Shown piece after piece: positions 34,421-41,924 of a stretch of DNA of 64,000 bases. The stretch comes from Kribbella sp. NBC_00382 (GTDB taxonomy: Bacteria > Actinomycetota > Actinomycetes > Propionibacteriales > Kribbellaceae). Below the pieces are notes generated by a model, which was not told where the DNA came from, made no database searches, and saw only the letters and a program-made list of their open reading frames with translations. The position numbers were made by a program, and so were the translations under genes. The stretch is taken from assembly GCF_036067295.1 (NCBI RefSeq), contig NZ_CP107954.1, positions 4,588,001-4,652,000 of the forward strand, in the 5' to 3' direction. Numbering within the stretch: the first letter of the stretch is position 1; every line of letters starts with the position of its first letter.

Positions 34421-35656
34421 TCAGTTCAACACGATGGTGCTGATCTTGTTCCTCATTGCGTTCGCGACGGAGTCTTTCGCGGGGTATCGACTTCCGGCCG
34501 AGAGGTAGAGGACAGAGAACTCAAAAACCTCGGGCCACTTGTGCCGGTCGAGGTCCGTGTCGACGGCCGTGATGATCGAGGAGATCTGCTGAGCGCCTCC
34601 GTCGACGTCGTCCGGTTCGGCGGCGGAGTACGGGTCCGTCATATCCCATAGAAACGCTGCGACGTGGTTCTCGAAGCGATCGCCCTCCGGCCAGGGACCC
34701 GACTCCGCGCACGATGCCTGTTCAAGCGACCCGAATGAGCTGTCGTGGCTGTAGAGATCTGGATTGTCTGCGTATGCCGCATCGCCAAGCCAGTCAGCGA
34801 AGCCTTCCAGCCAGGCATGCATCTTTCGGGCAGTCGCGATATCTGTGAAGCCGGGACCGTTCCCGAATCCTCCAAATGAGTGCAGTGCTTTCGGTGTACA
34901 GCCTGTATGCGTACTCGCGATCCAGGCCAGGGAGCCGATCTGGGCTTGGACATAGTGCCCGTACTCATGCCGAATGGCGCGGTCGCGCCATCGTGTGCGG
35001 GGAACGAAATCCACTGTGTACGCGACCGGGTCGAACCATGTCTTCTTGTCGATGCCGATCCGCGCTCGACCGATCTTGTCGTCGCTCACGTCCTGTTCGT
35101 GGCGTCGTACAAACGTGGCCATGTTGCGGACGACGTCGAGAATGTTGAACGCTGATGCGGTGTCGCCCGTGAACGTGTGCGCGAATTCGACCTGCCCAGC
35201 ACTGGCCTTCTTCTCGGTCGCGATGCCGTCCGCCTGATCCATCCCGAGGGTAATGACGGTGAGATCGGGGTATCTCATCCCTGGAACCACCCAGCCGGAG
35301 CAGCATTCGGCGCTGTCGTTGACCAGCTTCACGCGGACCGAATACCGCAGGTCTGGTTCTTGGGCCGGGAGCGTCGCTGAGAACCCACCAGAGGCGTCTG
35401 TCGTCCCTGTGGTCACTTCTTTCTCGCCGGCCAGCACTCCGGGTCCATGTGCCATGACCTGCAGAACGACACCGATGACCGGCCGAGTCAACCCGTCCTC
35501 CTGGTCTGCATACTCCAGACCGACGTGGATCAGGACATCGCTTCTGGCCGGCGAGCTCGGGCAGCCCGTGAGCGACACAGCGACCGGACACAAGGCAACC
35601 GCCGCAAGCCATCTCGTCAAACGTCCAGGACCACGGTGCGTAGGTGGTTGCTTCAT
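34421..35656 (-). CDS. Lipoprotein with HExxH zinc metallopeptidase domain (gluzincin-like)
   Basis: The 411-residue product has a lipoprotein signal with lipobox L-T-G-C (Cys32). A beta-sandwich domain (about 40-115, with TTGTTDASGGFSATLPA) is followed by a peptidase-like domain. HEYGH at 230-234 is an HExxH zinc motif, and EGFADW (Glu284) supplies a gluzincin-style third ligand about 50 residues on. HTGCTPKALHSFGGFG lies between, with three cysteines in the peptidase half. It would act at the outer membrane face. I recognise no named family. GGGGAG precedes the ATG at 35656. It is divergent from a sigma factor operon, with a two-helix membrane protein gene between on its own strand. Confidence 0.8.
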   Translation of the reverse strand: MKQPPTHRGPGRLTRWLAAVALCPVAVSLTGCPSSPARSDVLIHVGLEYADQEDGLTRPVIGVVLQVMAHGPGVLAGEKEVTTGTTDASGGFSATLPAQEPDLRYSVRVKLVNDSAECCSGWVVPGMRYPDLTVITLGMDQADGIATEKKASAGQVEFAHTFTGDTASAFNILDVVRNMATFVRRHEQDVSDDKIGRARIGIDKKTWFDPVAYTVDFVPRTRWRDRAIRHEYGHYVQAQIGSLAWIASTHTGCTPKALHSFGGFGNGPGFTDIATARKMHAWLEGFADWLGDAAYADNPDLYSHDSSFGSLEQASCAESGPWPEGDRFENHVAAFLWDMTDPYSAAEPDDVDGGAQQISSIITAVDTDLDRHKWPEVFEFSVLYLSAGSRYPAKDSVANAMRNKISTIVLN

Positions 35657-35753
35657 CTGGCTCCCCGCTTCTTCTCGATAAGCAAGGCGGGAACCTCCGG
35701 TTTGCTTGGCCCGCCCCCAAGGGATGGTTGTTTGCCTGCCACATTCGCGCTGA

Positions 35754-35990
35754 CTACATGTTTCGGTGCTTTGCGGTGTATGACGCAACGAACATCAACA
35801 CGACCGTCATGGCCGAGGCGACCTCGGCAGGGATCTCGACGCGCATCGTTGTGGCGATGATCCACAAGACGATGGTGTTCACGGCTCCGGCGGCTGCTCC
35901 ATAGCCGACCTTGCGCGTTGGTGCGGGCGTGGGGTGATTGATCAGCCGTCCCGATGCCTGCACTGATGAGGAATCTCGTGTCGAAGTCAC
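35754..35990 (-). CDS. Small two-helix membrane protein (holin-like)
   Basis: The 78-residue product has a hydrophilic N terminus of about 28 residues, then helices GAAAGAVNTIVLWIIATTM and SAMTVVLMFVASYTA, and a short basic tail (KHRNM). The size and topology are those of small phage-type holins or toxin-like membrane peptides, but no lysis genes are nearby. The GTG at 35990 is preferred over the GTG at 35999 because AAGGAG lies 9 bases upstream of the former and touches the latter. It lies upstream of and co-directional with the metallopeptidase lipoprotein gene. Confidence 0.7.
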   Translation of the reverse strand: MTSTRDSSSVQASGRLINHPTPAPTRKVGYGAAAGAVNTIVLWIIATTMRVEIPAEVASAMTVVLMFVASYTAKHRNM

Positions 35991-36092
35991 AGTGTCCACC
36001 TCCTTGCGCCTTGACGGCGCATCTGACGATCCTGACTAGTTGTGCCGGTGTGGCACCAACTCGGTTCACGCATCGGACGGGTCAGACTGGGA

Positions 36093-36677
36093 ATGAACCG
36101 ATCGGACTCTTCGAAGGCACAAGAGGATGTGACTGTCAGGCCGGACGATCTGGACCCGCGCAGCGACAGCGAGCTGATCGCCGCTGTCGCCGAGGGGGAT
36201 CGTGGCGCCATGCGCGAGCTGTTCGACCGGCATCAGCCATGGCTTTCAGCGCGGCTGAGGCATCGGTGTGGTGACCCCGACCTGGTCGCCGAGGCGGTGC
36301 TGGACGCCTTCGTTGTCGTGTGGCGGCAGCCCGGAAGATACAAGGGCGATGGTGAGGTCGCAGCCTGGCTCTGGGGTATCGCGATCCGCACGCTGCTGCA
36401 CGCCGTACGGCCACGCAAGTCGGTTCTGGATCGACTCGTTCAACTGCGGCCACCTCAGGTGGCCTCCGCGGAGGAAGTTGTCTTGCAGTCGGTCGAACAC
36501 AGCGATGTCGGCCTCGCCCTGTCCCGGTTGTCACCGGAGCTGCGTGCCGTGGTCCAAACGACAGTGCTCGATGGCTTGTCCACTCGTGAGGCAGCTGCCC
36601 TGCTTGGCATCCCACGCGGCACAGTCAAGAGCCGGATGAGCCGAGCTCGGCTTGAATTGAGGGAGGCGCTGCTATGA
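36093..36677 (+). CDS. Sigma-70 family (ECF-type) RNA polymerase sigma factor
   Basis: The 194-residue product has region 2 from SELIAAVAEGDRGAMRELFDRH to AAWLWGIAIRTLLHAV and region 4 as RLSPELRAVVQTTVLDGLSTREAAALLGIPRGTVKSRMSRAR. There is no region 3, as in ECF factors. The ATG at 36093 has a weak GGGA upstream; GTG 36129 is an alternative. It overlaps by four bases a zinc-binding anti-sigma protein, followed by ABC ATPase and membrane subunits, all coupled. Such sets typically sense the cell envelope or an exported compound. Confidence 0.92.
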   Translation: MNRSDSSKAQEDVTVRPDDLDPRSDSELIAAVAEGDRGAMRELFDRHQPWLSARLRHRCGDPDLVAEAVLDAFVVVWRQPGRYKGDGEVAAWLWGIAIRTLLHAVRPRKSVLDRLVQLRPPQVASAEEVVLQSVEHSDVGLALSRLSPELRAVVQTTVLDGLSTREAAALLGIPRGTVKSRMSRARLELREALL

Positions 36678-37522
36678 CGGAGCATCAGGTCGAGTGGCAT
36701 GTCGGTGAGGCGGACCTCGCGACCTATCTCGCAGGCACCAGCTCGCAAGTGGTCGGTGCATCCATTGAGGCCCACCTGGTGCGTTGCCATACCTGTCGAG
36801 CCAGGCTTGCTGATCGGGCGGGTCAGGAAGATCGACAGCGGGCTTGGAACCGGTTGGCGGAGGCGATCGACCGGCCCACGCCGACAGTGCTGGAGCGGAT
36901 CACGGGTGGCCGCGCAGTGACTCGGTCCGCGGTCGCGACCCCACCGATGGTTCGAGCCGCGGTTGTCGCTGTCGGGCTGATGGGGCTGGTTCCTCTCCTG
37001 GCTGTGTTCTTGGCCGGTGAGTCAGCCCTCATCACATTGCTGATCTTCGCCCCGCTCGCGCCGACGGCCGCGGTGGCTGTCGCCTACCGCTCGGGATCGG
37101 ATCCTGCCGGCGATCTCGCGCTCGCGACACCGGCTGCTGGTCTGCGACTGATTGCGGTGCGTGCGCTCGTGGTCTCGTCCGTAGCGTTGCCACTTGGGGT
37201 CAGCGCGGCGCTGATCGTCAACGTGCCGTTGGAGCTGGCAGTCGCATGGTGCCTTCCCGGGCTCGCGCTGGCCGCCGTCGTGCTCCTCGCCGGAACTACC
37301 CGCCTGGACCCTCTGTATGTCGCAATCGCGCTCGGTCTGCTGTGGGCCGTCGGCGTCAGCACACCGGCCACGGCTCGCCGTGGAATGCAGGCAGACGCCA
37401 TCTTCTCCGTGATCGCGAGCCCTGCCCTGCAGGCCGGCGCGCTGGTGATCGGCGCCCTAGCTGTGCTGTTCACGGTCGTTCGGCGAGATGCTGTGGCATA
37501 TCGGAAGGCCTCAAGGCAATGA
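36674..37522 (+). CDS. Membrane anti-sigma factor-like protein with zinc-binding N terminus
   Basis: The 282-residue product has an N-terminal HX3CX2C zinc motif (His34, Cys38, Cys41 in HLVRCHTC), as in ZAS/zf-HC2 anti-sigma domains. About six membrane helices follow, from residue 95 to 275. Most anti-sigma factors of this class have one helix; the polytopic C-terminal half is unusual and resembles ABC-transporter permease-like membrane domains. It would hold the upstream sigma factor at the membrane. The start overlaps the sigma stop and its own stop overlaps the ATPase start. Confidence 0.85.
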   Translation: MTEHQVEWHVGEADLATYLAGTSSQVVGASIEAHLVRCHTCRARLADRAGQEDRQRAWNRLAEAIDRPTPTVLERITGGRAVTRSAVATPPMVRAAVVAVGLMGLVPLLAVFLAGESALITLLIFAPLAPTAAVAVAYRSGSDPAGDLALATPAAGLRLIAVRALVVSSVALPLGVSAALIVNVPLELAVAWCLPGLALAAVVLLAGTTRLDPLYVAIALGLLWAVGVSTPATARRGMQADAIFSVIASPALQAGALVIGALAVLFTVVRRDAVAYRKASRQ

Positions 37523-38361
37523 GCGCAGCCATTACGACGAGCAGGCTCGTGAAGAAGTACCGCACGACGCGGGCTGTCGACGGGGTCACCCTGTCGGCGG
37601 CGCCGGGGGTCGTCGGTCTGCTCGGCCCCAACGGCGCAGGCAAAACGACGCTCATGCGGATGATCGCCACGGTGGTGGCGCCCGACGCGGGCAGCATGCG
37701 ACTGCTCGAACTCGATCCGGCCGATCCCCGCGAGCGTGTTGAGATCCGCCGCCGGATCGGCTATCTGCCGCAGGCGCCCGCCCTGTACGCGGGGTTTACA
37801 CCTTTCGATCTGGTGGACTACGTCGCGGTACTCAAGGAGCACACCGACCGCTCATGGCGCCGGCGAGAGACCCGGCGAGTGCTCGAACTAGTTGGCCTCC
37901 AAGACCAGATGCACATGAAGATCCGCATTCTGTCCGATGGCATGAAGCAGCGCGTTGCACTGGCGACCGCGCTGATCGGCACCCCCGAACTCCTCGTGCT
38001 CGACGAGCCGGCCACCGGCCTCGACCTGCAGCAGCGTCTTCATCTCGGCTCACTACTCGCACAGTCGCCGACCGTGATTTTCGCGACTCACAACATCGCC
38101 GAGATGGCCGCGCTCTGCCAGCACGTCTACGTGATGGTCGCAGGCCGCATCCGCTTCTCGGGAAGGCCGGCCGAACTCACCGAGCTGGCCGTTGGGCAGG
38201 TTTGGGAGGACGATCGGCAAGACTCGAACACGATCCGCAGCTGGCCGACCTCTGCCGGAACCTACCGCCACCTTGGTCGGCCACCAGCCAACGCGCAGAT
38301 GGTCGAGCCGAGCCTCGATGACGGATATCTGCTGCTCGTCAGTCAGGCGCAACAGCAATGA
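37519..38361 (+). CDS. ABC transporter ATP-binding protein
   Basis: The 280-residue product has Walker A GPNGAGKTT (Lys42), a Q-loop in IGYLPQAPALY, signature LSDGMKQR (LSGGQ variant), Walker B LLVLDEPATGLD and H-loop FATHN. The DRA/CcmA-type exporter layout with a C-terminal extension of about 60 residues fits export or signalling, not import. No solute-binding protein is nearby. It is coupled by ATGA overlap to the anti-sigma gene and pairs with the downstream membrane protein. Confidence 0.93.
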   Translation: MSAAITTSRLVKKYRTTRAVDGVTLSAAPGVVGLLGPNGAGKTTLMRMIATVVAPDAGSMRLLELDPADPRERVEIRRRIGYLPQAPALYAGFTPFDLVDYVAVLKEHTDRSWRRRETRRVLELVGLQDQMHMKIRILSDGMKQRVALATALIGTPELLVLDEPATGLDLQQRLHLGSLLAQSPTVIFATHNIAEMAALCQHVYVMVAGRIRFSGRPAELTELAVGQVWEDDRQDSNTIRSWPTSAGTYRHLGRPPANAQMVEPSLDDGYLLLVSQAQQQ

Positions 38362-38423
38362 TCGACTGGCTGACCCCTCCTGCGTGCGCTACTGCTACCG
38401 CGATACTTGTCGCGAGGAACTGA
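38358..38423 (+). CDS. 21-codon bridging mini-ORF
   Basis: ATG at 38358 overlaps the ATPase stop (ATGA). The frame runs 21 codons and its TGA at 38421-38423 overlaps the ATG of the membrane subunit (TGATG). The 61-base space between two coupled genes is thus exactly bridged. The peptide (MIDWLTPPACATATAILVARN) is weakly hydrophobic. It may carry ribosomes across to the next start; a functional peptide is not shown. Confidence 0.35.
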   Translation: MIDWLTPPACATATAILVARN

Positions 38424-39322
38424 TGACGACCAAGTTCGGCGCGCAGCCGAGAGTACCCGCCGCGCCGCTGGCTGCGGTGGGCGCGCTCTCGTTGCTCGAG
38501 GCGCGCCGGATGATCCAGCATCCTGCGCCATGGGTGGGGATCGGCCTGTCAATCTGGTTCGCAGTTCAGAGCCTCGGTGCACCATGGAGCGGTGCCGCAT
38601 ACGTGGGGCTCGTCTCTTCGACCACGCCCATGCTGCTTGGAGTGTCGATCGCCGGCATGTCTTCGTTCGGGCACGAACTCACCCCGCTCTCGCTCGACGC
38701 GCCGATGAGCGCATCCCGACAGGGATACGCCCGTCTGCTCGCCGGTCTGTCCATGGTTGGCCTCGTCGCCACCGTTGTGGGCGCCGCGACTCTCGCATTG
38801 TGGCTCAGCGGCGGCATCGGTCTCGGCGATGAGCCGGGCCGCACCCTGCACGCGCACTACACGACCCCAGAACTGCTTCAACCGGTCACACTCACCGCTC
38901 TCGGCGTGGCCCTCGGCGCCGCACTCGTGCACGTGATCCGCCACCGCCTGGCGGCCGGCATCGTGCTGTTCATGATCTGGCTTCCGGCCGGCGAAGCCTT
39001 CTGGCTGTTCCAAGGCAACACGCTGCGCATGCTGACCCTCATGCAGGTGCAGCCGCTCTTCGTCAACATCGGACCACCAGATGCAGACCCTGCCGGCTTC
39101 CCCGCGATTTGGCTGCTCAACGCACCGGGAGATTTCCAAGGCCATTGGGCGCGACTCGCAATTTCTCCCGCATTGGCCGCGTGGCACAACATCTACCTAA
39201 TAGGGCTGACAATGCTGGCGATCTGTGTCGCCGTACCTGGCCGGTGGCGCCCTAGGCTCCTTGCCGCGGGCGCGGCGGTATCGGGTATGGCCGTGGCTAT
39301 GCAGTGGTCGGTGTCGCCGTGA
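38423..39322 (+). CDS. ABC transporter membrane protein
   Basis: The 299-residue product has about six membrane helices (near 35-55, 60-80, 100-130, 150-175, 185-205, 255-290), consistent with an ABC-2-type permease half. GAGG lies 7 bases before the ATG, which also overlaps the stop of a 21-codon mini-ORF. It partners the adjacent ATPase. The substrate is unknown. The gene is convergent with a phosphotransferase-fold gene. Confidence 0.88.
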   Translation: MTTKFGAQPRVPAAPLAAVGALSLLEARRMIQHPAPWVGIGLSIWFAVQSLGAPWSGAAYVGLVSSTTPMLLGVSIAGMSSFGHELTPLSLDAPMSASRQGYARLLAGLSMVGLVATVVGAATLALWLSGGIGLGDEPGRTLHAHYTTPELLQPVTLTALGVALGAALVHVIRHRLAAGIVLFMIWLPAGEAFWLFQGNTLRMLTLMQVQPLFVNIGPPDADPAGFPAIWLLNAPGDFQGHWARLAISPALAAWHNIYLIGLTMLAICVAVPGRWRPRLLAAGAAVSGMAVAMQWSVSP

Positions 39323-39370
39323 CTGCCCCGGCCAGCAGCGTTGGAACAGCTCTACAGCACCCCGCCATCG

Positions 39371-40639
39371 TCAGTATCCCGCCGCGTGGATGGCTGCGCG
39401 CACCTCGTTCGTCGGATCGTCTTCGTGGTAGATGCGTTCGTCGGGCTCGATGTTGTCGAGGAAGCGCTGATAGGTGGCAGCGCCGAGTAGGTGGATGAGG
39501 ATGGCCATCGGCTTGAGGGCGCGCAGCGGATCGCTAGACGGTAGGGCGGTTTGCCAGGCATCGGCCCAGGTCTGGATTGCGAGGGGCCGCTTCGACGGGG
39601 GCAGCCAGTTGACCAGGCGTTGGAGGTCGGTAGCCGGGTGGCCGAGGTTGCTGTCGGCCCAGTCGACGATTACTCGGTTCGTGCCGTCGGAGCGCCAGTT
39701 GCCGGGGTGGAAGTCGCCGTGGACAAGGGTGTTCGGGAGCCCGGCCGCCTCCAGTTCGGCGACGATGGTGGGGAGCCGCTCGCGGAGTACGCCCACCTGA
39801 CTGAGCTCAGCAGGGGACAAGCGTTCGCCGACCTCACCCGCGAGCAAGCGATCGAGCTCCGCCGGCAGGTCAGCGGGAAGCAGCCTAGGGACACGCAACT
39901 CGTCGCCGGCGATCGCAGCCTGTACTGCGACCCAGCGGCTGATGATGTCTTGGACAGTCTCTGGATCGGGTTCCCAGCAGTCGGTACCAGGGGCGTGGGT
40001 GAGCAGAGACCAGCGGTTCTCGAGATCGACCCCGAGAACCGCCGGCGCGAGCGCTTCGTCGTACTGGTGGACGTGGTTGATCACGTCCGCGTCGACGCTG
40101 CAGAAACGGCTGGTCGCCTTGGCCCAGGCGCCGGCACCCGGCAGTTGGATCAAGCAGGACAGATTCCAGGTCTTGTACTGGACCGGCTTGCCCGTCGAGC
40201 CGACGATCCCGGTCGCCCAGTCCACCAGCCGTTGCGGGCCGTCGACCTCGGCCCAGGTCGCCCGCAACGGCTGCGGCGCGATGATGTCCGGCCAATCCGG
40301 ACGCGGCGTCGGATCGAGTACGCCGGCCCGCGGCTCCCCGGTCGCCTGGACATGGAAGACGACCCGCCCGCCATGCCCAAGCTCCGCGTTGTCGGCATGC
40401 ACGAGCCGCAGCACGAAGGTCGGTACGCCAAGCAGTTCGTCGAGATAGCGAGTCGTCGCCGCGACCTCCGACCACCACGGCCGATCCGCCTCGAAAGCCG
40501 GTACCTGTCCCAAGTACCGGCTGCCGAGGCTGACCAGCGCCTCGACGGTCTTCGTGTCAGAGGTCGGCGACGATGCGGTGGAAGGTCCGGGAACCGGAGC
40601 GGAGGGTGACGGGCCCGGAAAGGGGGACGTGTCGGTCAT
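39371..40639 (-). CDS. Aminoglycoside phosphotransferase-fold kinase-like protein
   Basis: The 422-residue product has a disordered Ser/Pro-rich N terminus (1-28). The kinase-like core shows the catalytic loop LVHGDFHPGNW and the metal-binding IVDWADSNLGHP, as in APH/choline-kinase folds. The substrate is unknown. Its first 83 bases overlap the 3' end of tyrS in another frame. No alternative start with a good ribosome-binding site lies after the tyrS stop, so either the long overlap is real or translation starts at a non-standard codon. Confidence 0.85.
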   Translation of the reverse strand: MTDTSPFPGPSPSAPVPGPSTASSPTSDTKTVEALVSLGSRYLGQVPAFEADRPWWSEVAATTRYLDELLGVPTFVLRLVHADNAELGHGGRVVFHVQATGEPRAGVLDPTPRPDWPDIIAPQPLRATWAEVDGPQRLVDWATGIVGSTGKPVQYKTWNLSCLIQLPGAGAWAKATSRFCSVDADVINHVHQYDEALAPAVLGVDLENRWSLLTHAPGTDCWEPDPETVQDIISRWVAVQAAIAGDELRVPRLLPADLPAELDRLLAGEVGERLSPAELSQVGVLRERLPTIVAELEAAGLPNTLVHGDFHPGNWRSDGTNRVIVDWADSNLGHPATDLQRLVNWLPPSKRPLAIQTWADAWQTALPSSDPLRALKPMAILIHLLGAATYQRFLDNIEPDERIYHEDDPTNEVRAAIHAAGY

Positions 40640-41762
40640 GGCTGAGCACCTTCTGGTCGTCGATCGAGACTGCTCCCTGGCGGATCAGCCGGCGGAGTTC
40701 GGAGTTGCTCAGCTCAGGACGCGCCGCCTGCAGCAACTCCAGAATGGTCGGCCGGGAGGTCTTCACTACCACCTCCGGAAGATCGGCCGGGATACTGCGC
40801 TGACTGAACTGCTCGGTGAACGCGGCCCGCTCGGCCTTCGCGACGTTCGCACCGTGGTACCGGGTCACGATCGCGGCGGCCAGCTTGAGCTTGGCATCGC
40901 GGGCCGCCGGACCACCATGCGCCGCGGCCTCGCCAAGCGCCGCGACGACCTCCAGCGGAAGCTCGCTGTAGACGTGCGCGTACGTCTGGACCAGCGTGTC
41001 CGGCAGGCTCATCACCTTGCCAAACTTCTCCCGCGGCGGATCGGTCAGCCCGATGTAGTTGTTCAGCGACTTCGACTGCTTCGGCCCGCCGTCGATCCCC
41101 GGCGTGATCGTGGTGATCACGACGGCCTGCGGAGCCGCCCCGAGCCGCTGCTGGAAATGCCGCCCGAGTTGCTCGTTGAAGAGCTGATCGGACCCCACGA
41201 TGGTGAGATCGCTGGCCATCGCGAAGCTGTCGTACCCCTGCAGCACCGGGTAAATCAGTTCATGCAGCGCAATCTCCCGCCCAGCCGCCACCCGATCGCG
41301 GAACATGTCCCGCGCCATCAACTGCGCCTGCGTCACCTGACTGAATAACCCGAGCAGCGTGGCAACCTCCATCGACCCGTACCACTCGGAGTTCCGCCGT
41401 ACTTCGAGCAGCTCCGGCTCCGTCCGAAGCACCAGCGACACCTGCTCAAGAAACGACGCCGCATTCACCTCGATCTGCTCCGGCGTCAGCATCGGCCGCG
41501 TCTCGGACCGCCCGGTTGGGTCGCCGATCCGGGTGGTCAGATCGCCGAGCAGGAAGACGACCTGATGGCCGAGATCCTGCAGCTGGCGCATCATCCACAG
41601 GTTGACGGCATGGCCGAGATGCAGGTCGGGCGCGGTGCAGTCGACGCCATATTTGATCCGCAGTCTGCGGCCGGACACCAATCGGTCGATCAGGTCCTGC
41701 TCGCCGATGATCGTGTCCGTGGTGCGCCGCAGCCGCTCGAGTACGGCCGGTACGTGGGTCAT
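40557..41762 (-). CDS. tyrS: Tyrosyl-tRNA synthetase (TyrZ-like, KQSKS signature)
   Basis: The 401-residue class I synthetase has the HIGH motif as HLGH in PDLHLGHAVNLW. The tyrosine pocket blocks are FLLGDLTTRIGDPTGRS and YPVLQGYDSF, and the second signature is KQSKS where KMSKS is expected. A C-terminal S4 RNA-binding domain (SNSELRRLIRQGAVSIDDQ) completes it. It attaches Tyr to tRNA-Tyr. Actinobacteria usually have a TyrS with a KFGKT-type motif, so this may be a second, regulated or resistance-type copy (inference). A long hairpin precedes the ATG, suggesting leader control. Confidence 0.9.
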   Translation of the reverse strand: MTHVPAVLERLRRTTDTIIGEQDLIDRLVSGRRLRIKYGVDCTAPDLHLGHAVNLWMMRQLQDLGHQVVFLLGDLTTRIGDPTGRSETRPMLTPEQIEVNAASFLEQVSLVLRTEPELLEVRRNSEWYGSMEVATLLGLFSQVTQAQLMARDMFRDRVAAGREIALHELIYPVLQGYDSFAMASDLTIVGSDQLFNEQLGRHFQQRLGAAPQAVVITTITPGIDGGPKQSKSLNNYIGLTDPPREKFGKVMSLPDTLVQTYAHVYSELPLEVVAALGEAAAHGGPAARDAKLKLAAAIVTRYHGANVAKAERAAFTEQFSQRSIPADLPEVVVKTSRPTILELLQAARPELSNSELRRLIRQGAVSIDDQKVLSHDRHVPLSGPVTLRSGSRTFHRIVADL

Positions 41763-41787
41763 TTCTGGATCCTCTCGGGAACAGAGA

Positions 41788-41861
41788 CACCCCAATCAGT
41801 GCCTCCGGCAACGGAAAGAGGCAGGAACCATGACGGTTCCTGCCTCGGAGGCTCTGGGGTG
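41788..41861 (-). promoter_or_regulatory. Structured tyrS leader: three nested stems
   Basis: Inner stem GAGGCAGGAACC/GGTTCCTGCCTC (41818-41829 with 41835-41846) is a perfect 12 bp with a 5-base loop. Around it GCCTCC pairs with GGAGGC (41801-41806 with 41847-41852), and outermost CACCCC with GGGGTG (41788-41793 with 41856-41861). The complex ends 26 bases before the tyrS ATG on the minus strand. It could attenuate tyrS or end the upstream gene's transcript. Confidence 0.6.
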
Positions 41862-41924
41862 GAGCGAACTACAGCAGCAGGCCGGCTCGTCCCAGAGCCG
41901 GTCGATACTGCGCGGGTCGCTTGA

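Noticed and set aside
35754..35990. Holin-like gene as sign of a prophage
   Set aside because: No integrase, structural, terminase or endolysin-type genes and no attachment sites are nearby; neighbours are chromosomal-type sigma and ABC genes.
34421..39322. Biosynthetic gene cluster
   Set aside because: No core biosynthetic enzyme (PKS, NRPS, terpene synthase, RiPP enzyme) is present in or near the block, only regulatory, transport and peptidase genes.
41853..41896. T-box-like sequence on the plus strand (CTGGGGTGGAGCGA followed by CTCGTCCCAG)
   Set aside because: It resembles a T-box antiterminator, but it lies on the strand opposite to tyrS and no plus-strand gene follows; the conserved ACCGCG part is also not matched.
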